Position numbers and translations under genes: made by a program | The notes under the pieces: model-generated | Database searches by the model: none | Told to the model about the DNA's origin: nothing | Seen by the model: only the letters and a program-made list of their open reading frames with translations | Source: Egerieimonas sp900552095 | Lineage (GTDB): Bacteria; Bacillota; Clostridia; Lachnospirales; Lachnospiraceae | NCBI GenBank assembly: GCA_902469965.1 | Contig: CABREP010000003.1 | Coordinates: 3,575 to 67,574 of the forward strand | Direction: 5' to 3' | Length of the DNA stretch: 64,000 nucleotides | Shown here: positions 24,677-33,378 of the stretch, one piece after another | How positions within the stretch are numbered: position 1 is the stretch's first letter | How the letters are laid out: every line of letters starts with the position of its first letter

Positions 24677-27600
24677 CTTTCTTGTTAAAGGCATTCAGAA
24701 GTCCTTCTGCATACTCTCTTTCTGAAGCCGGAGCGTTTGGAGCATTTACGATTGCCTCTGCTACCGCCTTCACAGAACGGGATTCTGTCTTATCTGTAAC
24801 CGTAATAGTCTTTCCGTCCTTTTCATAAGTAACGGAGAGCGCTGTGTAAACAAGGGTATCATATTTAGCTACCGGCGCATCTGTCAGAACCAGGTTGCTG
24901 ACAAAAGAGCCATCCGCCTGGGGAACTTTATATTCTCCCTTTACTGTCAGGAAAAGATTCTCCTCTGAAGTTCCATAATCCCACTTCCAGCTCTCCAGCA
25001 CCGCTCCCTCCGGCAGTTGGATCTGATAGCCGAACCGCAGACTGGTTTTGGTGAAATCATAAGAACCATCCACCTTTTTATAATCCATTCTCAGGGAACC
25101 GCCCAGGAAATCTATCTTCACCTCATCCGCTACGCCGTAGGTGATATTCCCGTCTGCATCCTTGACCTCTACCGGGTTGTAGTTTTCTGCACAGAGATCC
25201 CCGGGTACTTTAGAACTGAAGGTTCCGCCTGAAATCTCTATATATTTCCCGGCCTCGTCCCATTCCTGTTCTGTTTTATCTGTATTATTAAATTTATAAG
25301 CTTTAACCGGACTCGAAGAACTTACAGAAGAGAAAGTTCCTTCCTTAATATTTATAGTTCCCAGATCCTGGTACCCTTCCCGCTCTATAATAGAAACAGC
25401 CGCTCCGTCAATGATAGCTCCGTCACTTTCTGTCTTAGGCTCCGGATTCCCTGTTACAGTAATCTCTGTGTCTTTGCCGCTGACGCTAAGACTTCCTGAG
25501 CAAATCTGTACTCCGCACTGTTTTGCTTTGATTACAGAGTTTTCGATCTTCACAGATCCGCTGCTGGGGAAATAAATTCCAAACCCATCTGAAACATCCA
25601 AAACAGAATCTTTCAGCGTAATTTTATTTTCTTTATTGGTGCCGTTTGTGACGATTCCATAAGAACTTCCCGGCACTATAAGATTCACCTTATCCAACGT
25701 GAGGCTTCCCTTATTGTAAAGCATCGTTATTCCGGCCTGTTTCAAGGAAGCCTGACCACTTTTCAGAGTTCCGTTCTTAATCGTAAGGTCTACATTATCA
25801 TAATTTAAATCAACAATTTCATTTGGATTCTGACTGATATAAGTATGGCCGCCCAGATCCAGCACTCCACCTGCAGACCCGGAAGAAATCGTATCGGATC
25901 CGGTATAATCGTGCAGCATTTCCACTGTTTTTCCTGCCGCCGCAGAAGCTGCGCTGCTGTATGTGCCATAAATGCGCACTTCTCCTTCCGCCTCTGCCTT
26001 AAAGCCTCCGTTTTTGATATACTCCGCACTCTTCTCGGTATAAATCAGATAAGTACTGCTTCCCAGCTTCACTGCATCCGTTCCGCCTTCCAGAACTTCC
26101 AGCGAAACATTCTCTGCAATTTCTACAGGCAGAGAATACTCCGAATTTCCACAACTGCTCTCCACCGGAATTCTGGCACTGATCTTCGCTTCCTGATCAC
26201 TGCTGTTGATAACGCGAACGATCCTGTCGATTCCTTCCGAAGGCGTCGTTCCGTAAGAAGTATGCAGATAAACCGCTCTTCCTCTATTTCCCGTCACGGC
26301 ACTTCCATCTATCTTATGCCCATTTAAATCAAGGGTCACCCCGAACTGGGAAGTCTCAATTCCCCACTGTCCCAGAACTGCGTCTCTCTGCAGCTGCACC
26401 GTACTGCCTTCCGGCGCCGCTTTTGCCGCCTCTCTCAAGGTAGCATAGCTGGTCACAGTACCATCCTTTTCCGTCACGATTGCACCGGCATCTACGACAC
26501 CCATCTCAAAAGTTCCGTCTCTATCCGGATCTACAGGCCCATATCCTTCTGCAAACGAATTCTCTTTATTTGCCACATGTTCCTGTGTAGTGTTTTTGAA
26601 ACTGCCTCCACTAATCTGTGCCTTACTGGAAGCGTGATCATCCATAAAAATTACGGCTGTCTCCTTATCTCTGGCAGAAAAACTTCCGCCGGTAACGGTT
26701 ACCGAAGAACCGCCTTCCACAGAAACAGCACTGCTCCCTATACTGGTAAAAGTGCCGCCATTTACAGTGCCTTTCGCTCCTCCCAGCAGCTGCAAAGCCT
26801 CTTCCTCCGCACTTGTAAACGTACCGCCGGTAACCGTAATGTCTCCATTATTGGCTCCGCCATCGTAATGGATAGAACCCACAGCCGTGCCTTCTGCCTC
26901 AAAGCTTCCCCCGCTGATTTCTGCCGTATTATTATTTAATATATTATAATATCCGGCCGTCGGCTGAGAAAAGGTTCCGGCTGAAATTTTCAAAGTTCCA
27001 TAATCATCATTTTTTACAACAATTTTTCCACCGGTAAAGGTTCCTCCGGCAATCCTAAGACTCGCTTTTTTCTTACTCGCAGAAGGTTTCGGCTCCCCAT
27101 TGTTTCCACTTTCCGCCTGCGCTCCGTTCTGCCAGCCGTTCCCGATCAAAGAAGAAAAATATCCCGGATTACCATCAGAAAATTTCACCGAGACGCCTTT
27201 ATTGATCGTCATTTCCCCGTAGTTTTTCAGAACATACCAAGAATTCCCTCCAGCGCTGCTGCCGTCCGTACTGGCTTCTGCAGAGCGGGTAAACATGCCT
27301 CCATTCAATGTAATCGATGCATTCACATCATTATAAACAGCACCTTTTCCATGCGTAAGATTATCTACGATACCCCCGCCCACAGTATCAGAAATTTTAG
27401 TTCTCATACTGCAGTTGGTCACGGTATGTCCCGCCACATTCGTCAGCTTATGGCCGGCAAGATCCATTACAATATATTTATTTTCCGGGATCTTCACATC
27501 TTCTGACACATCTTTTTGCAGCTGAATGGTATACATCCCTTTATTTTCTTTGTAATCATAATCCGGTACTGCTGTTACCGCTTCCTGTATACTTTTATAA

Positions 27601-27977
27601 TGTACGGCTGTGCCATCTGGTTTTGTCATCGTCACCACATCTTCAGCTGTGATTTCGTCCCCTTCTGCAGCCTCCTTTTCCTCAGACTCTGCCAAATCCT
27701 GTACATCCCTGGAGGTTTCCTCCGTCACATCTTCTTTCTTCTCCGAAGATTCCTTCTCTTCCTCCGACGGCACACCTTCCTGCTCTTTCGTCTCCTGAAC
27801 ATCCTCCGGATTCTTACCTTCCTCCGGAATCTGATCTTCTTCCGTCACGCCCGGCTCTGTCTCCTGCGTTTCTGTTTGCCCCACTTCTTCTGCTGAAACA
27901 GAAAGGCCGCCCGGAACCACCATCGTCAGCGCCAGTGTCACTGCAAGTCCTTTCTTCAGAAGTCCCTTTCTTTTCAT
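24657..27977 (-). CDS. Secreted beta-helix surface protein ending in WTGYY (1106 residues)
   Basis: Signal peptide MKRKGLLKKGLAVTLALTMV with VSAEE cleavage region, then a Glu-rich disordered linker (about residues 31-105). A long right-handed beta-helix-like region follows: short strands with repeating GGTFT, GGSFE and ITVTGG motifs, and PDGTAVHYKSIQEAV / TSYATLREAAKAAPEGSTV modules that start each coil block. The last 170 residues (AENYNPVEVKDADGNITYGV, then KIDFLGGSLRMDYK) are nearly identical to the other giant and end NKKGWTGYY. There is no LPXTG or membrane tail, so anchoring is unexplained. The ATG at 27977 follows GGAGGAGGAG. It has its own palindrome-bearing promoter. Likely an adhesin or carbohydrate-binding surface protein. 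Confidence 0.85.
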   Translation of the reverse strand: MKRKGLLKKGLAVTLALTMVVPGGLSVSAEEVGQTETQETEPGVTEEDQIPEEGKNPEDVQETKEQEGVPSEEEKESSEKKEDVTEETSRDVQDLAESEEKEAAEGDEITAEDVVTMTKPDGTAVHYKSIQEAVTAVPDYDYKENKGMYTIQLQKDVSEDVKIPENKYIVMDLAGHKLTNVAGHTVTNCSMRTKISDTVGGGIVDNLTHGKGAVYNDVNASITLNGGMFTRSAEASTDGSSAGGNSWYVLKNYGEMTINKGVSVKFSDGNPGYFSSLIGNGWQNGAQAESGNNGEPKPSASKKKASLRIAGGTFTGGKIVVKNDDYGTLKISAGTFSQPTAGYYNILNNNTAEISGGSFEAEGTAVGSIHYDGGANNGDITVTGGTFTSAEEEALQLLGGAKGTVNGGTFTSIGSSAVSVEGGSSVTVTGGSFSARDKETAVIFMDDHASSKAQISGGSFKNTTQEHVANKENSFAEGYGPVDPDRDGTFEMGVVDAGAIVTEKDGTVTSYATLREAAKAAPEGSTVQLQRDAVLGQWGIETSQFGVTLDLNGHKIDGSAVTGNRGRAVYLHTSYGTTPSEGIDRIVRVINSSDQEAKISARIPVESSCGNSEYSLPVEIAENVSLEVLEGGTDAVKLGSSTYLIYTEKSAEYIKNGGFKAEAEGEVRIYGTYSSAASAAAGKTVEMLHDYTGSDTISSGSAGGVLDLGGHTYISQNPNEIVDLNYDNVDLTIKNGTLKSGQASLKQAGITMLYNKGSLTLDKVNLIVPGSSYGIVTNGTNKENKITLKDSVLDVSDGFGIYFPSSGSVKIENSVIKAKQCGVQICSGSLSVSGKDTEITVTGNPEPKTESDGAIIDGAAVSIIEREGYQDLGTINIKEGTFSSVSSSSPVKAYKFNNTDKTEQEWDEAGKYIEISGGTFSSKVPGDLCAENYNPVEVKDADGNITYGVADEVKIDFLGGSLRMDYKKVDGSYDFTKTSLRFGYQIQLPEGAVLESWKWDYGTSEENLFLTVKGEYKVPQADGSFVSNLVLTDAPVAKYDTLVYTALSVTYEKDGKTITVTDKTESRSVKAVAEAIVNAPNAPASEREYAEGLLNAFNKKGWTGYY

Positions 27978-28036
27978 TTCTCCTCCTCCTTCAAACTTTC
28001 TTGCGAAAATTCTTCTCAAATCATACTTTTACATAA

Positions 28037-28065
28037 ATCATAATCCCAAAAAGAAGGAGCGTCAA
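28037..28065 (-). promoter_or_regulatory. Promoter of the 1106-residue surface protein
   Basis: On the minus strand TTGACG (28060-28065), 17 bases, TATGAT (28037-28042). The element spacing is the same as in the promoter at 33090-33118. Confidence 0.7.
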
Positions 28066-28074
28066 TACAAATTC

Positions 28075-28091
28075 CTGTAAAATCTTTACAA
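28075..28091 (-). promoter_or_regulatory. Palindromic operator upstream of the 1106-residue gene
   Basis: TGTAAAATCTTTACA is a perfect 6-3-6 inverted repeat, nine bases upstream of the -35 when the flanking base is counted. It is shared with 33128-33144. The position suggests an activator site. Confidence 0.6.
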
Positions 28092-28100
28092 TCCATGTAT

Positions 28101-28137
28101 AAAAAAAAGATGCAGAAGTTATCTCCTGCATCTTTTC
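28101..28137 (-). terminator. Terminator after the small peptide gene
   Basis: AAAGATGCAG and CTGCATCTTT arms with a run of eight T on the minus-strand exit. It ends the transcript of the 1573-residue protein and the 38-codon peptide. It shares its core with the hairpin at 24595-24636. Confidence 0.85.
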
Positions 28138-28170
28138 TTTCCCCTCTCTTATGGCAGATCCTTCTGCAGA

Positions 28171-28287
28171 TCAGCCAAACAGATCTACGGGAAATTGACC
28201 TTCATTGTCTCCGCTGGCAGTAATCACATCCTCCTGCTCCAGTTCGATGATCTCCATCTCCGGAGTTTCATACGCTTTTTTATCCAT
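28171..28287 (-). CDS. Small RiPP-like precursor peptide with YxxPxM motif
   Basis: A 38-residue peptide gene between the 1573-residue protein gene and its terminator. ATG at 28287 follows AGAGGAGAGAG. It begins MDKKAYETPEM, where Y-x-x-P-x-M resembles the Y-x-x-P-x-L leader motif that PqqD-type recognition proteins bind in lasso-peptide precursors. An acidic helix and DVITASGDNEG follow, then a short tail ending FPVDLFG. Similar small Y-x-x-P-E-hydrophobic peptides are common near modification cassettes in Clostridia. A lasso fold is doubtful because no cyclase gene is present. It may be the substrate of the kinase/PqqD/peptidase/ABC set 4 kb downstream. Confidence 0.7.
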   Translation of the reverse strand: MDKKAYETPEMEIIELEQEDVITASGDNEGQFPVDLFG

Positions 28288-28309
28288 CTTTCTCTCTCCT
28301 CTCTGTTTT

Positions 28310-28329
28310 TTAATAGTAACCGGTCCAGC
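28310..28329 (-). repeat. 20-base WTGYY-stop block, copy 3
   Basis: End of the 1573-residue gene; identical to the blocks at 24037 and 24657. Confidence 0.95.
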
Positions 28330-31300
28330 CGTTCTTGTTAAAAGCATTCAGAAGTCCCTGTGCATACGCTTTTTCTGCCTCTGTAGCATTCGGAGCCTTT
28401 ACAATTGCCTCTGCTACCGCCTTCACAGAACGGGATTCTGTCTGATCGGTAACCGTAATGGTCTTTCCATCCTTCTCATAAGTAACAGACAGCGCTGTGT
28501 AGACAGGAACATCATATTTAGCCACCGGTGCATTCATCAGAACCAGATTGCTGACAAAAGATCCATCGGCCTGAGGAACTTTATTTACTCCCTTTATTGA
28601 CATGGAAAAATTTTCTGCTGTTGTTCCGTAATCCCACTTCCAGCTCTTCAGTGCTGCTCCCTCCGGCAGTTTAATCTGATAGCCGAACCGCAGACTGGTT
28701 TTGGTGAAATCATACGTACCATCCGAATTTTTGTAATCCATTCTCAGAGAACCGCCCAGGAAATCAATCTTCACCTCATCCACTACGCCGTAGGTGATAT
28801 TTCCGTCTGCATCCTTGATCTCTACCGGATTATAGTTTTCTGCACAGAATTCCTCCGGTACCGGTTTGTTGAATTCTCCTCCGCTGACCGTAATGTCGGC
28901 TTTATTTTCACCGGCTGTTGTCAGAACGATGGCGTCTCCTTCTGCCGTAATCTTTCCACCGGAAATCTCAGCTGTTACATCTCCGTAGGCTGCATCCACA
29001 TTAATAGCTGCATTTTTCATGCCTCCGGTTCCATCTCCCCACTCTCCAGTGCTTCCCTGTCCTTTGGAGGTGACAGTTCCGCCAGTCACAGAAAGGGTAC
29101 CGCTCTTCATGGCAACGCCTCCGGCCGCCCCGTAGACCACTCCGCCGTTGATCTCTACGCTTCCGCTGTCTCCACCCTTACTCTGCGCTCCATAAATGGC
29201 AAAGTCTGAAGTGGAAATCAGCTCTCCTCCGTTTACAATAATTTTACTCGTTCCAGAATTGCTTCCATTAGTAGAAACCGCATACCATCCGGCTTCAATC
29301 TTTCCGCCATCGATTTGAACGACGCCATTATCTTTTGCAGAAACAGCAAACTGTCCCTTATTTGCCGCATCCGGAAGAACCGCTTCTATCGTTCCGCTTT
29401 CCATCACAAAGGTTCCGATCGTTTCGATCAGCGTATATCCTGTCGCAGAACCTGTATATTCTGTTTCTGTATAAATTCTTCCGCCGCCTTTGCTGTCTTT
29501 CAGCGTCAGCTTGCCCAGAATCTGGATTCTTCCAGTTTCCGTATTGGCTGCTTTGATCTCCTGGCCGGCCAGATCCAGCGTGATCTCTTTTCCTTCTGCA
29601 ATCACAAGGGCTTTTTCTGCAGTACTGATATCCGTATTCGTCAGCAAAGTCAAAGTATCTCCGCTTTTTGCAGCTTCTGCCGCTTTCTCCAGGGAAGCAT
29701 AGGTCTGATCACCAATCTGTACAACCTTTGCCTCTTCCACACCGAAGGTACCGTTCCCATTATCCTTGGGTACAAAACCGTCCGCACAGTATTCCTGTCC
29801 CACCGGTTTATTATAGGTTCCGCCGCTTACTTCAAGCACATTATCTTTTTTCTGGTTCTCACCGGCATAAATGTGAACAGCTTTCCCATCCGAATCCTCA
29901 ACAGTAACCTTCACTTCTCCACCGACAGCAGCCTTATCCCCTTCCTCATACTTGGGATAACCCGCTTTGATGTCGTAGACAATACCAAAATGACCAATTG
30001 CATTTTTGTTATCACCTACGTATCCCGTTCCTGTTCCAGTGGCTGTAATCGTTCCGCCGGTTATGTTTGCCTCTCCGGCTCTCATCAAGATGCCGACTCC
30101 ATTGTCCGCATAAATCGTTCCTCCGGTCATATTCAGCACACCCTTCTGAGGATGATAAATACCACAGGCGATATATCCGGGGCTCTTAATTCTTCCGATC
30201 AGAGTTCCACCTTTCAGATTAATGGTTGTACTTCCTGTAAGTCCTGCACTTCCATTTCCTGCCGCTGCCGCATTATCTGTCCCCACAAGTACGCCGCCTT
30301 CAATATCAAGAACGCTGTTGTTGAAGACTCCCGGTCCGCCTTCCGGACCTTCCTGATAACCGCCTGCCACAACCAGATGAGACTTATCATAACCTGCAAC
30401 GGTATAATTCTTTTCAGATACAATGCTTCCGGATTCCTGACGGAAGGTACCGTTTCCTCTCACCGTTACATTCACCGCATCTGCAGTTCTTCCTGACGCA
30501 TTATTCAAAAGTTTTCCTGACTGGTAGGTTACAGTTTTATAATCCTTACTTACCACAGGTTCTGCCGCCGCAGTGCTGTCCTTAACCGTCAGATCTCCAT
30601 GGACAGTTAACGTCTTATCACTGGTCAGTGTTTTCCCGTTCAAATCAAAAACAACTTTTTTCCCTTCAGGAACGGAAACATTCTCCGTCATATCTTTCAA
30701 AAACAGGATCGTCTCTCCTGCCTTAGCCGCCTCAATCGCCTCCTGCAGTGTAGAATATTTTTCTTCTCCAATCTGAACAACACTGTCAGACTCTACCCCA
30801 TAAGTTCCATCCTCATTTTGCTTAGGTACAAAACCGTCTGCACAATATTCCTCTTTCAACGGAGCACTAAAAGTTCCGCCGGAAATCTGAAGGACAGCCC
30901 CGTCTGCAATAGCAAATGTTCCTTCAAAGCTTCCATCTTTCACTTTAATTTCAGAAGGAATCGCTGTGGTAGACTTGTCTGCTTTCAAAACATCCTGGTT
31001 CGTCTTGAAATTACCCTTTTCGATAACAAGACTGGCTCCTGAATTAAATACATAAGCCCCATAACCATCGGCCGTGAAATTACCACTCTTTACAATCAAA
31101 CTTCCCCCTTCTGATGCAGATATGCAGCTGCTATTCCAATCATAATAGCCTTGCTGTACAAAGGTTCCGTTTTCAATAATTACTTCTCCGCCAGCTGCTG
31201 TCACACATCCTGCTCCTGAAGAAGAATTTACGGTGCTATCCGTTACTGAAATTACCGCATCCGAAAAGGCTTTTATTCCTGATGCAAACTGCCGGGAATT

Positions 31301-33031
31301 CGAAATCGTCATCTGATCCAGATCAACCTTGGCTTTATGACCATTTACACCAGCTGCTATCACAGCACAATATGCAGAACTTCCAGCAGTAATTGTTCCT
31401 CCTGTCAGTTTAACGGACGTGTCAGTTTCTTCGCTGGATTTAATCAAAAATACAGAATTTGAAGTGTTCCCTGTCACGGTATGACCTGCAAAATCAACAA
31501 TAATACTTTTCCCTCCAGAATACCGAATTGCATTGGCTCCAGTATCTACCGTAATGTCTTTCAAAAGTGTTACTGTCTCTCCATCCTGCGCGTGATCCAT
31601 CGCCTCCTGCAGTGTGCTGTAATATTTGCCGCCCACCTGAACCGCTGCGTTTGCTTCCTCTTCCGTCTTTACCGTAAAAGATCCGTCCGGATTCTGCTCC
31701 AGAACAGACCCTTCGGCCAGAAGCCCCTTTTCCACGTGTTCAAACTTTCCGGAAAGGATCTTGCCCTGCTCATCAAAGGTCACATCCGTTCCCACCACAG
31801 AAGAATCCAGAGGATTTCCCTCATGGTTATTTGCCCCCGTGTGCGTTGTAATCTCCCGGTCAATCTCCGTCGCCTTAGTATTCTCCACGGTATTGTTAAC
31901 TACAATAGAAGGAGATGCCTGGCTTCCCAGATTGGCGCCTGCAATCAGCCCAACCGTTCCTTCCGCCCGATCCGGCACATTATTTGCTGTAATGGTACAG
32001 TCAGAAACAGTACAGTCGGAAATCTTGTTTCCATAATGTGCGATACCGCAGATTCCGCCCAGACGGTCATCTCCGGAAATGTTTATTCCGGAAACATGGC
32101 AGTTTGTGATCGTCTGTCCGCCTTCTCCGCGAAATCCCCAGATCCCACCGATATAAGATCCATTATTGCCTTTTATATAAGAACCGGGATTTCCGGAAAC
32201 CGTACAGTTCTCAACTTTATTTATATAACCGTTGCCGCCAATCACGCCGGCATACCAGTAAGCATCTATTTTAATATCGCCTTTTACCGTGCAGTTAGAG
32301 ATTTCTTTCCCAGTATATCCATTTCCTACAATGGCACCAACGTACAGGGAGCCCATCAGCGTGACGTTCTCCACCGTCACATTCGTTATCACAGCCGAAT
32401 TTTGGATCATGCCAAAGAGACCATAATAATGATTCTTGGGCGAATTCCCTGTCGCTCTTACCTTATAGAGATTCTGAATCGTATATCCGGCTCCGTCATA
32501 CGTTCCCGTAAACGGTTTTCCTTCCTGTCCGATCGGCGTCCACTGGTTGGTTCCGGATCCCTGCAAATCAATATCTGCGGTCTGCTTATAATATGCAGAC
32601 GCATACCCGGTTTCCCCGGCATTTACTTTCGTTGCCACCAGCTTCAGTTCTTCCGCCGTACCGATCTGATACGGATCTTCTGCTGTGCCTTTCCCCTTGA
32701 ATTCAGAAACTTCTGCAGCCTGAGACTCTTCCTGAGCTGTGATCTCCTCCTTCGCAGGATTTTCTTCCTGCAAAGCACTTAAATCACTCTGCTCTTCTGT
32801 GCCGGTTTCTGTCCCGTCAGGCTGATCTGCATCCTCTTTCTCTGTATCCTGTACTTCCTTCTCTTCCGCAGTCTGGCCGCTCTCCTGATCCTGCTTCTCT
32901 TCCCCAGCATCCGCTGCGTTCTCCTGCACCTGTCCCGTCTCTTCTGCCGAAACCGGAAGACTGCCCGGAACCGTCATGGTCAGCGCCAGTGTCACTGCAA
33001 GCCCTTTCTTCAGAAGTCCCTTTCTTTTCAT
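28310..33031 (-). CDS. Secreted beta-helix/GLUG-like surface protein ending in WTGYY (1573 residues)
   Basis: Signal peptide nearly identical to that of the 1106-residue paralogue, then a Glu/Gln-rich linker to about residue 105. GTAEDPYQIGTAEELKLVA and TYDGAGYTIQNLY introduce a GLUG-like beta-helical block (about 110-400). Three further blocks each open with a V-Q-[VI]-G-x-x-x-Y-[SA]-[ST]-L module (VQVGGKYYSTLQEAM, VQIGEEKYSTLQEAI, VQIGDQTYASLEKAA), each followed by strand repeats with GGT[FIV] turns and a CADGFVPK or CAENYNPV border. The C-terminal domain of about 170 residues is shared with the paralogue and ends NKNGWTGYY. No sortase motif or membrane tail. Probably a cell-surface adhesin or host-glycan binder; the substrate is unknown. 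Confidence 0.85.
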   Translation of the reverse strand: MKRKGLLKKGLAVTLALTMTVPGSLPVSAEETGQVQENAADAGEEKQDQESGQTAEEKEVQDTEKEDADQPDGTETGTEEQSDLSALQEENPAKEEITAQEESQAAEVSEFKGKGTAEDPYQIGTAEELKLVATKVNAGETGYASAYYKQTADIDLQGSGTNQWTPIGQEGKPFTGTYDGAGYTIQNLYKVRATGNSPKNHYYGLFGMIQNSAVITNVTVENVTLMGSLYVGAIVGNGYTGKEISNCTVKGDIKIDAYWYAGVIGGNGYINKVENCTVSGNPGSYIKGNNGSYIGGIWGFRGEGGQTITNCHVSGINISGDDRLGGICGIAHYGNKISDCTVSDCTITANNVPDRAEGTVGLIAGANLGSQASPSIVVNNTVENTKATEIDREITTHTGANNHEGNPLDSSVVGTDVTFDEQGKILSGKFEHVEKGLLAEGSVLEQNPDGSFTVKTEEEANAAVQVGGKYYSTLQEAMDHAQDGETVTLLKDITVDTGANAIRYSGGKSIIVDFAGHTVTGNTSNSVFLIKSSEETDTSVKLTGGTITAGSSAYCAVIAAGVNGHKAKVDLDQMTISNSRQFASGIKAFSDAVISVTDSTVNSSSGAGCVTAAGGEVIIENGTFVQQGYYDWNSSCISASEGGSLIVKSGNFTADGYGAYVFNSGASLVIEKGNFKTNQDVLKADKSTTAIPSEIKVKDGSFEGTFAIADGAVLQISGGTFSAPLKEEYCADGFVPKQNEDGTYGVESDSVVQIGEEKYSTLQEAIEAAKAGETILFLKDMTENVSVPEGKKVVFDLNGKTLTSDKTLTVHGDLTVKDSTAAAEPVVSKDYKTVTYQSGKLLNNASGRTADAVNVTVRGNGTFRQESGSIVSEKNYTVAGYDKSHLVVAGGYQEGPEGGPGVFNNSVLDIEGGVLVGTDNAAAAGNGSAGLTGSTTINLKGGTLIGRIKSPGYIACGIYHPQKGVLNMTGGTIYADNGVGILMRAGEANITGGTITATGTGTGYVGDNKNAIGHFGIVYDIKAGYPKYEEGDKAAVGGEVKVTVEDSDGKAVHIYAGENQKKDNVLEVSGGTYNKPVGQEYCADGFVPKDNGNGTFGVEEAKVVQIGDQTYASLEKAAEAAKSGDTLTLLTNTDISTAEKALVIAEGKEITLDLAGQEIKAANTETGRIQILGKLTLKDSKGGGRIYTETEYTGSATGYTLIETIGTFVMESGTIEAVLPDAANKGQFAVSAKDNGVVQIDGGKIEAGWYAVSTNGSNSGTSKIIVNGGELISTSDFAIYGAQSKGGDSGSVEINGGVVYGAAGGVAMKSGTLSVTGGTVTSKGQGSTGEWGDGTGGMKNAAINVDAAYGDVTAEISGGKITAEGDAIVLTTAGENKADITVSGGEFNKPVPEEFCAENYNPVEIKDADGNITYGVVDEVKIDFLGGSLRMDYKNSDGTYDFTKTSLRFGYQIKLPEGAALKSWKWDYGTTAENFSMSIKGVNKVPQADGSFVSNLVLMNAPVAKYDVPVYTALSVTYEKDGKTITVTDQTESRSVKAVAEAIVKAPNATEAEKAYAQGLLNAFNKNGWTGYY

Positions 33032-33089
33032 TTCTCCTCCTTCTCGAAGTTCCTGTCATAAAAACTTCACAAGTAATGCTTTTACCTAG

Positions 33090-33118
33090 ATGATAAACCT
33101 AAAAAAAAGGTGCGTCAA
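33090..33118 (-). promoter_or_regulatory. Promoter of the 1573-residue surface protein
   Basis: On the minus strand TTGACG (33113-33118), 17 bases, TATCAT (33090-33095); the element spacing equals that of the paralogue promoter. Confidence 0.7.
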
Positions 33119-33127
33119 TATAAATCC

Positions 33128-33144
33128 TTGTAAAATCTTTACAA
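33128..33144 (-). promoter_or_regulatory. Palindromic operator upstream of the 1573-residue gene
   Basis: TTGTAAAATCTTTACAA is a perfect 7-3-7 inverted repeat nine bases upstream of the -35, conserved with 28075-28091 while surrounding bases differ. Confidence 0.6.
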
Positions 33145-33157
33145 ATCCTGTACAAAC

Positions 33158-33259
33158 TCAGATCCCGTATTCCCGCATCCACTCCTCCCTCTTCTTCGGA
33201 TCAGTTCCCAGTTCTGCAAACTCTTCCAACCGATTATCCTCTGAATTTTGACAGAACTG
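33158..33259 (-). pseudogene. Possible C-terminal gene remnant
   Basis: In the 347-base gap 33032-33378, besides the promoter and palindrome, one minus frame reads EDNRLEEFAELGTDPKKREE then WMREYGI-stop, a charged helical stretch like a real protein C-terminus. It is open for only 34 codons, lacks a start and is closed upstream by TGA. I do not recognise the family. The rest of the gap shows nothing. Confidence 0.25.
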
Positions 33260-33378
33260 TCAGATATGTTTGAAATGACCGAAATGTTCCGGAACCAGAA
33301 CGGTTCCTATGATTAAAAATTACAACACCGAAAGGACAGATTTTAGGCTCACCCCAAAACCTGCCCCTTCTTCTTTTT

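Noticed and set aside
28171..28287. Lasso-peptide precursor
   Set aside because: The leader motif fits, but no asparagine-synthetase-like cyclase or B2 transglutaminase is in the cluster and the core has no Asp/Glu at ring position 7-9 after a first Gly.
24037..28329. Radical-SAM cyclophane RiPP suggested by the Trp and Tyr residues of the tail
   Set aside because: No radical-SAM or SPASM gene is present in the window.
24037..33031. Sortase-anchored proteins
   Set aside because: No LPXTG-like motif and no C-terminal hydrophobic helix; the proteins end directly in WTGYY.
19729..33031. Mobile element carrying the WTGYY locus
   Set aside because: No integrase, transposase, tRNA junction or flanking direct repeats could be seen; the locus is bordered by ordinary genes.
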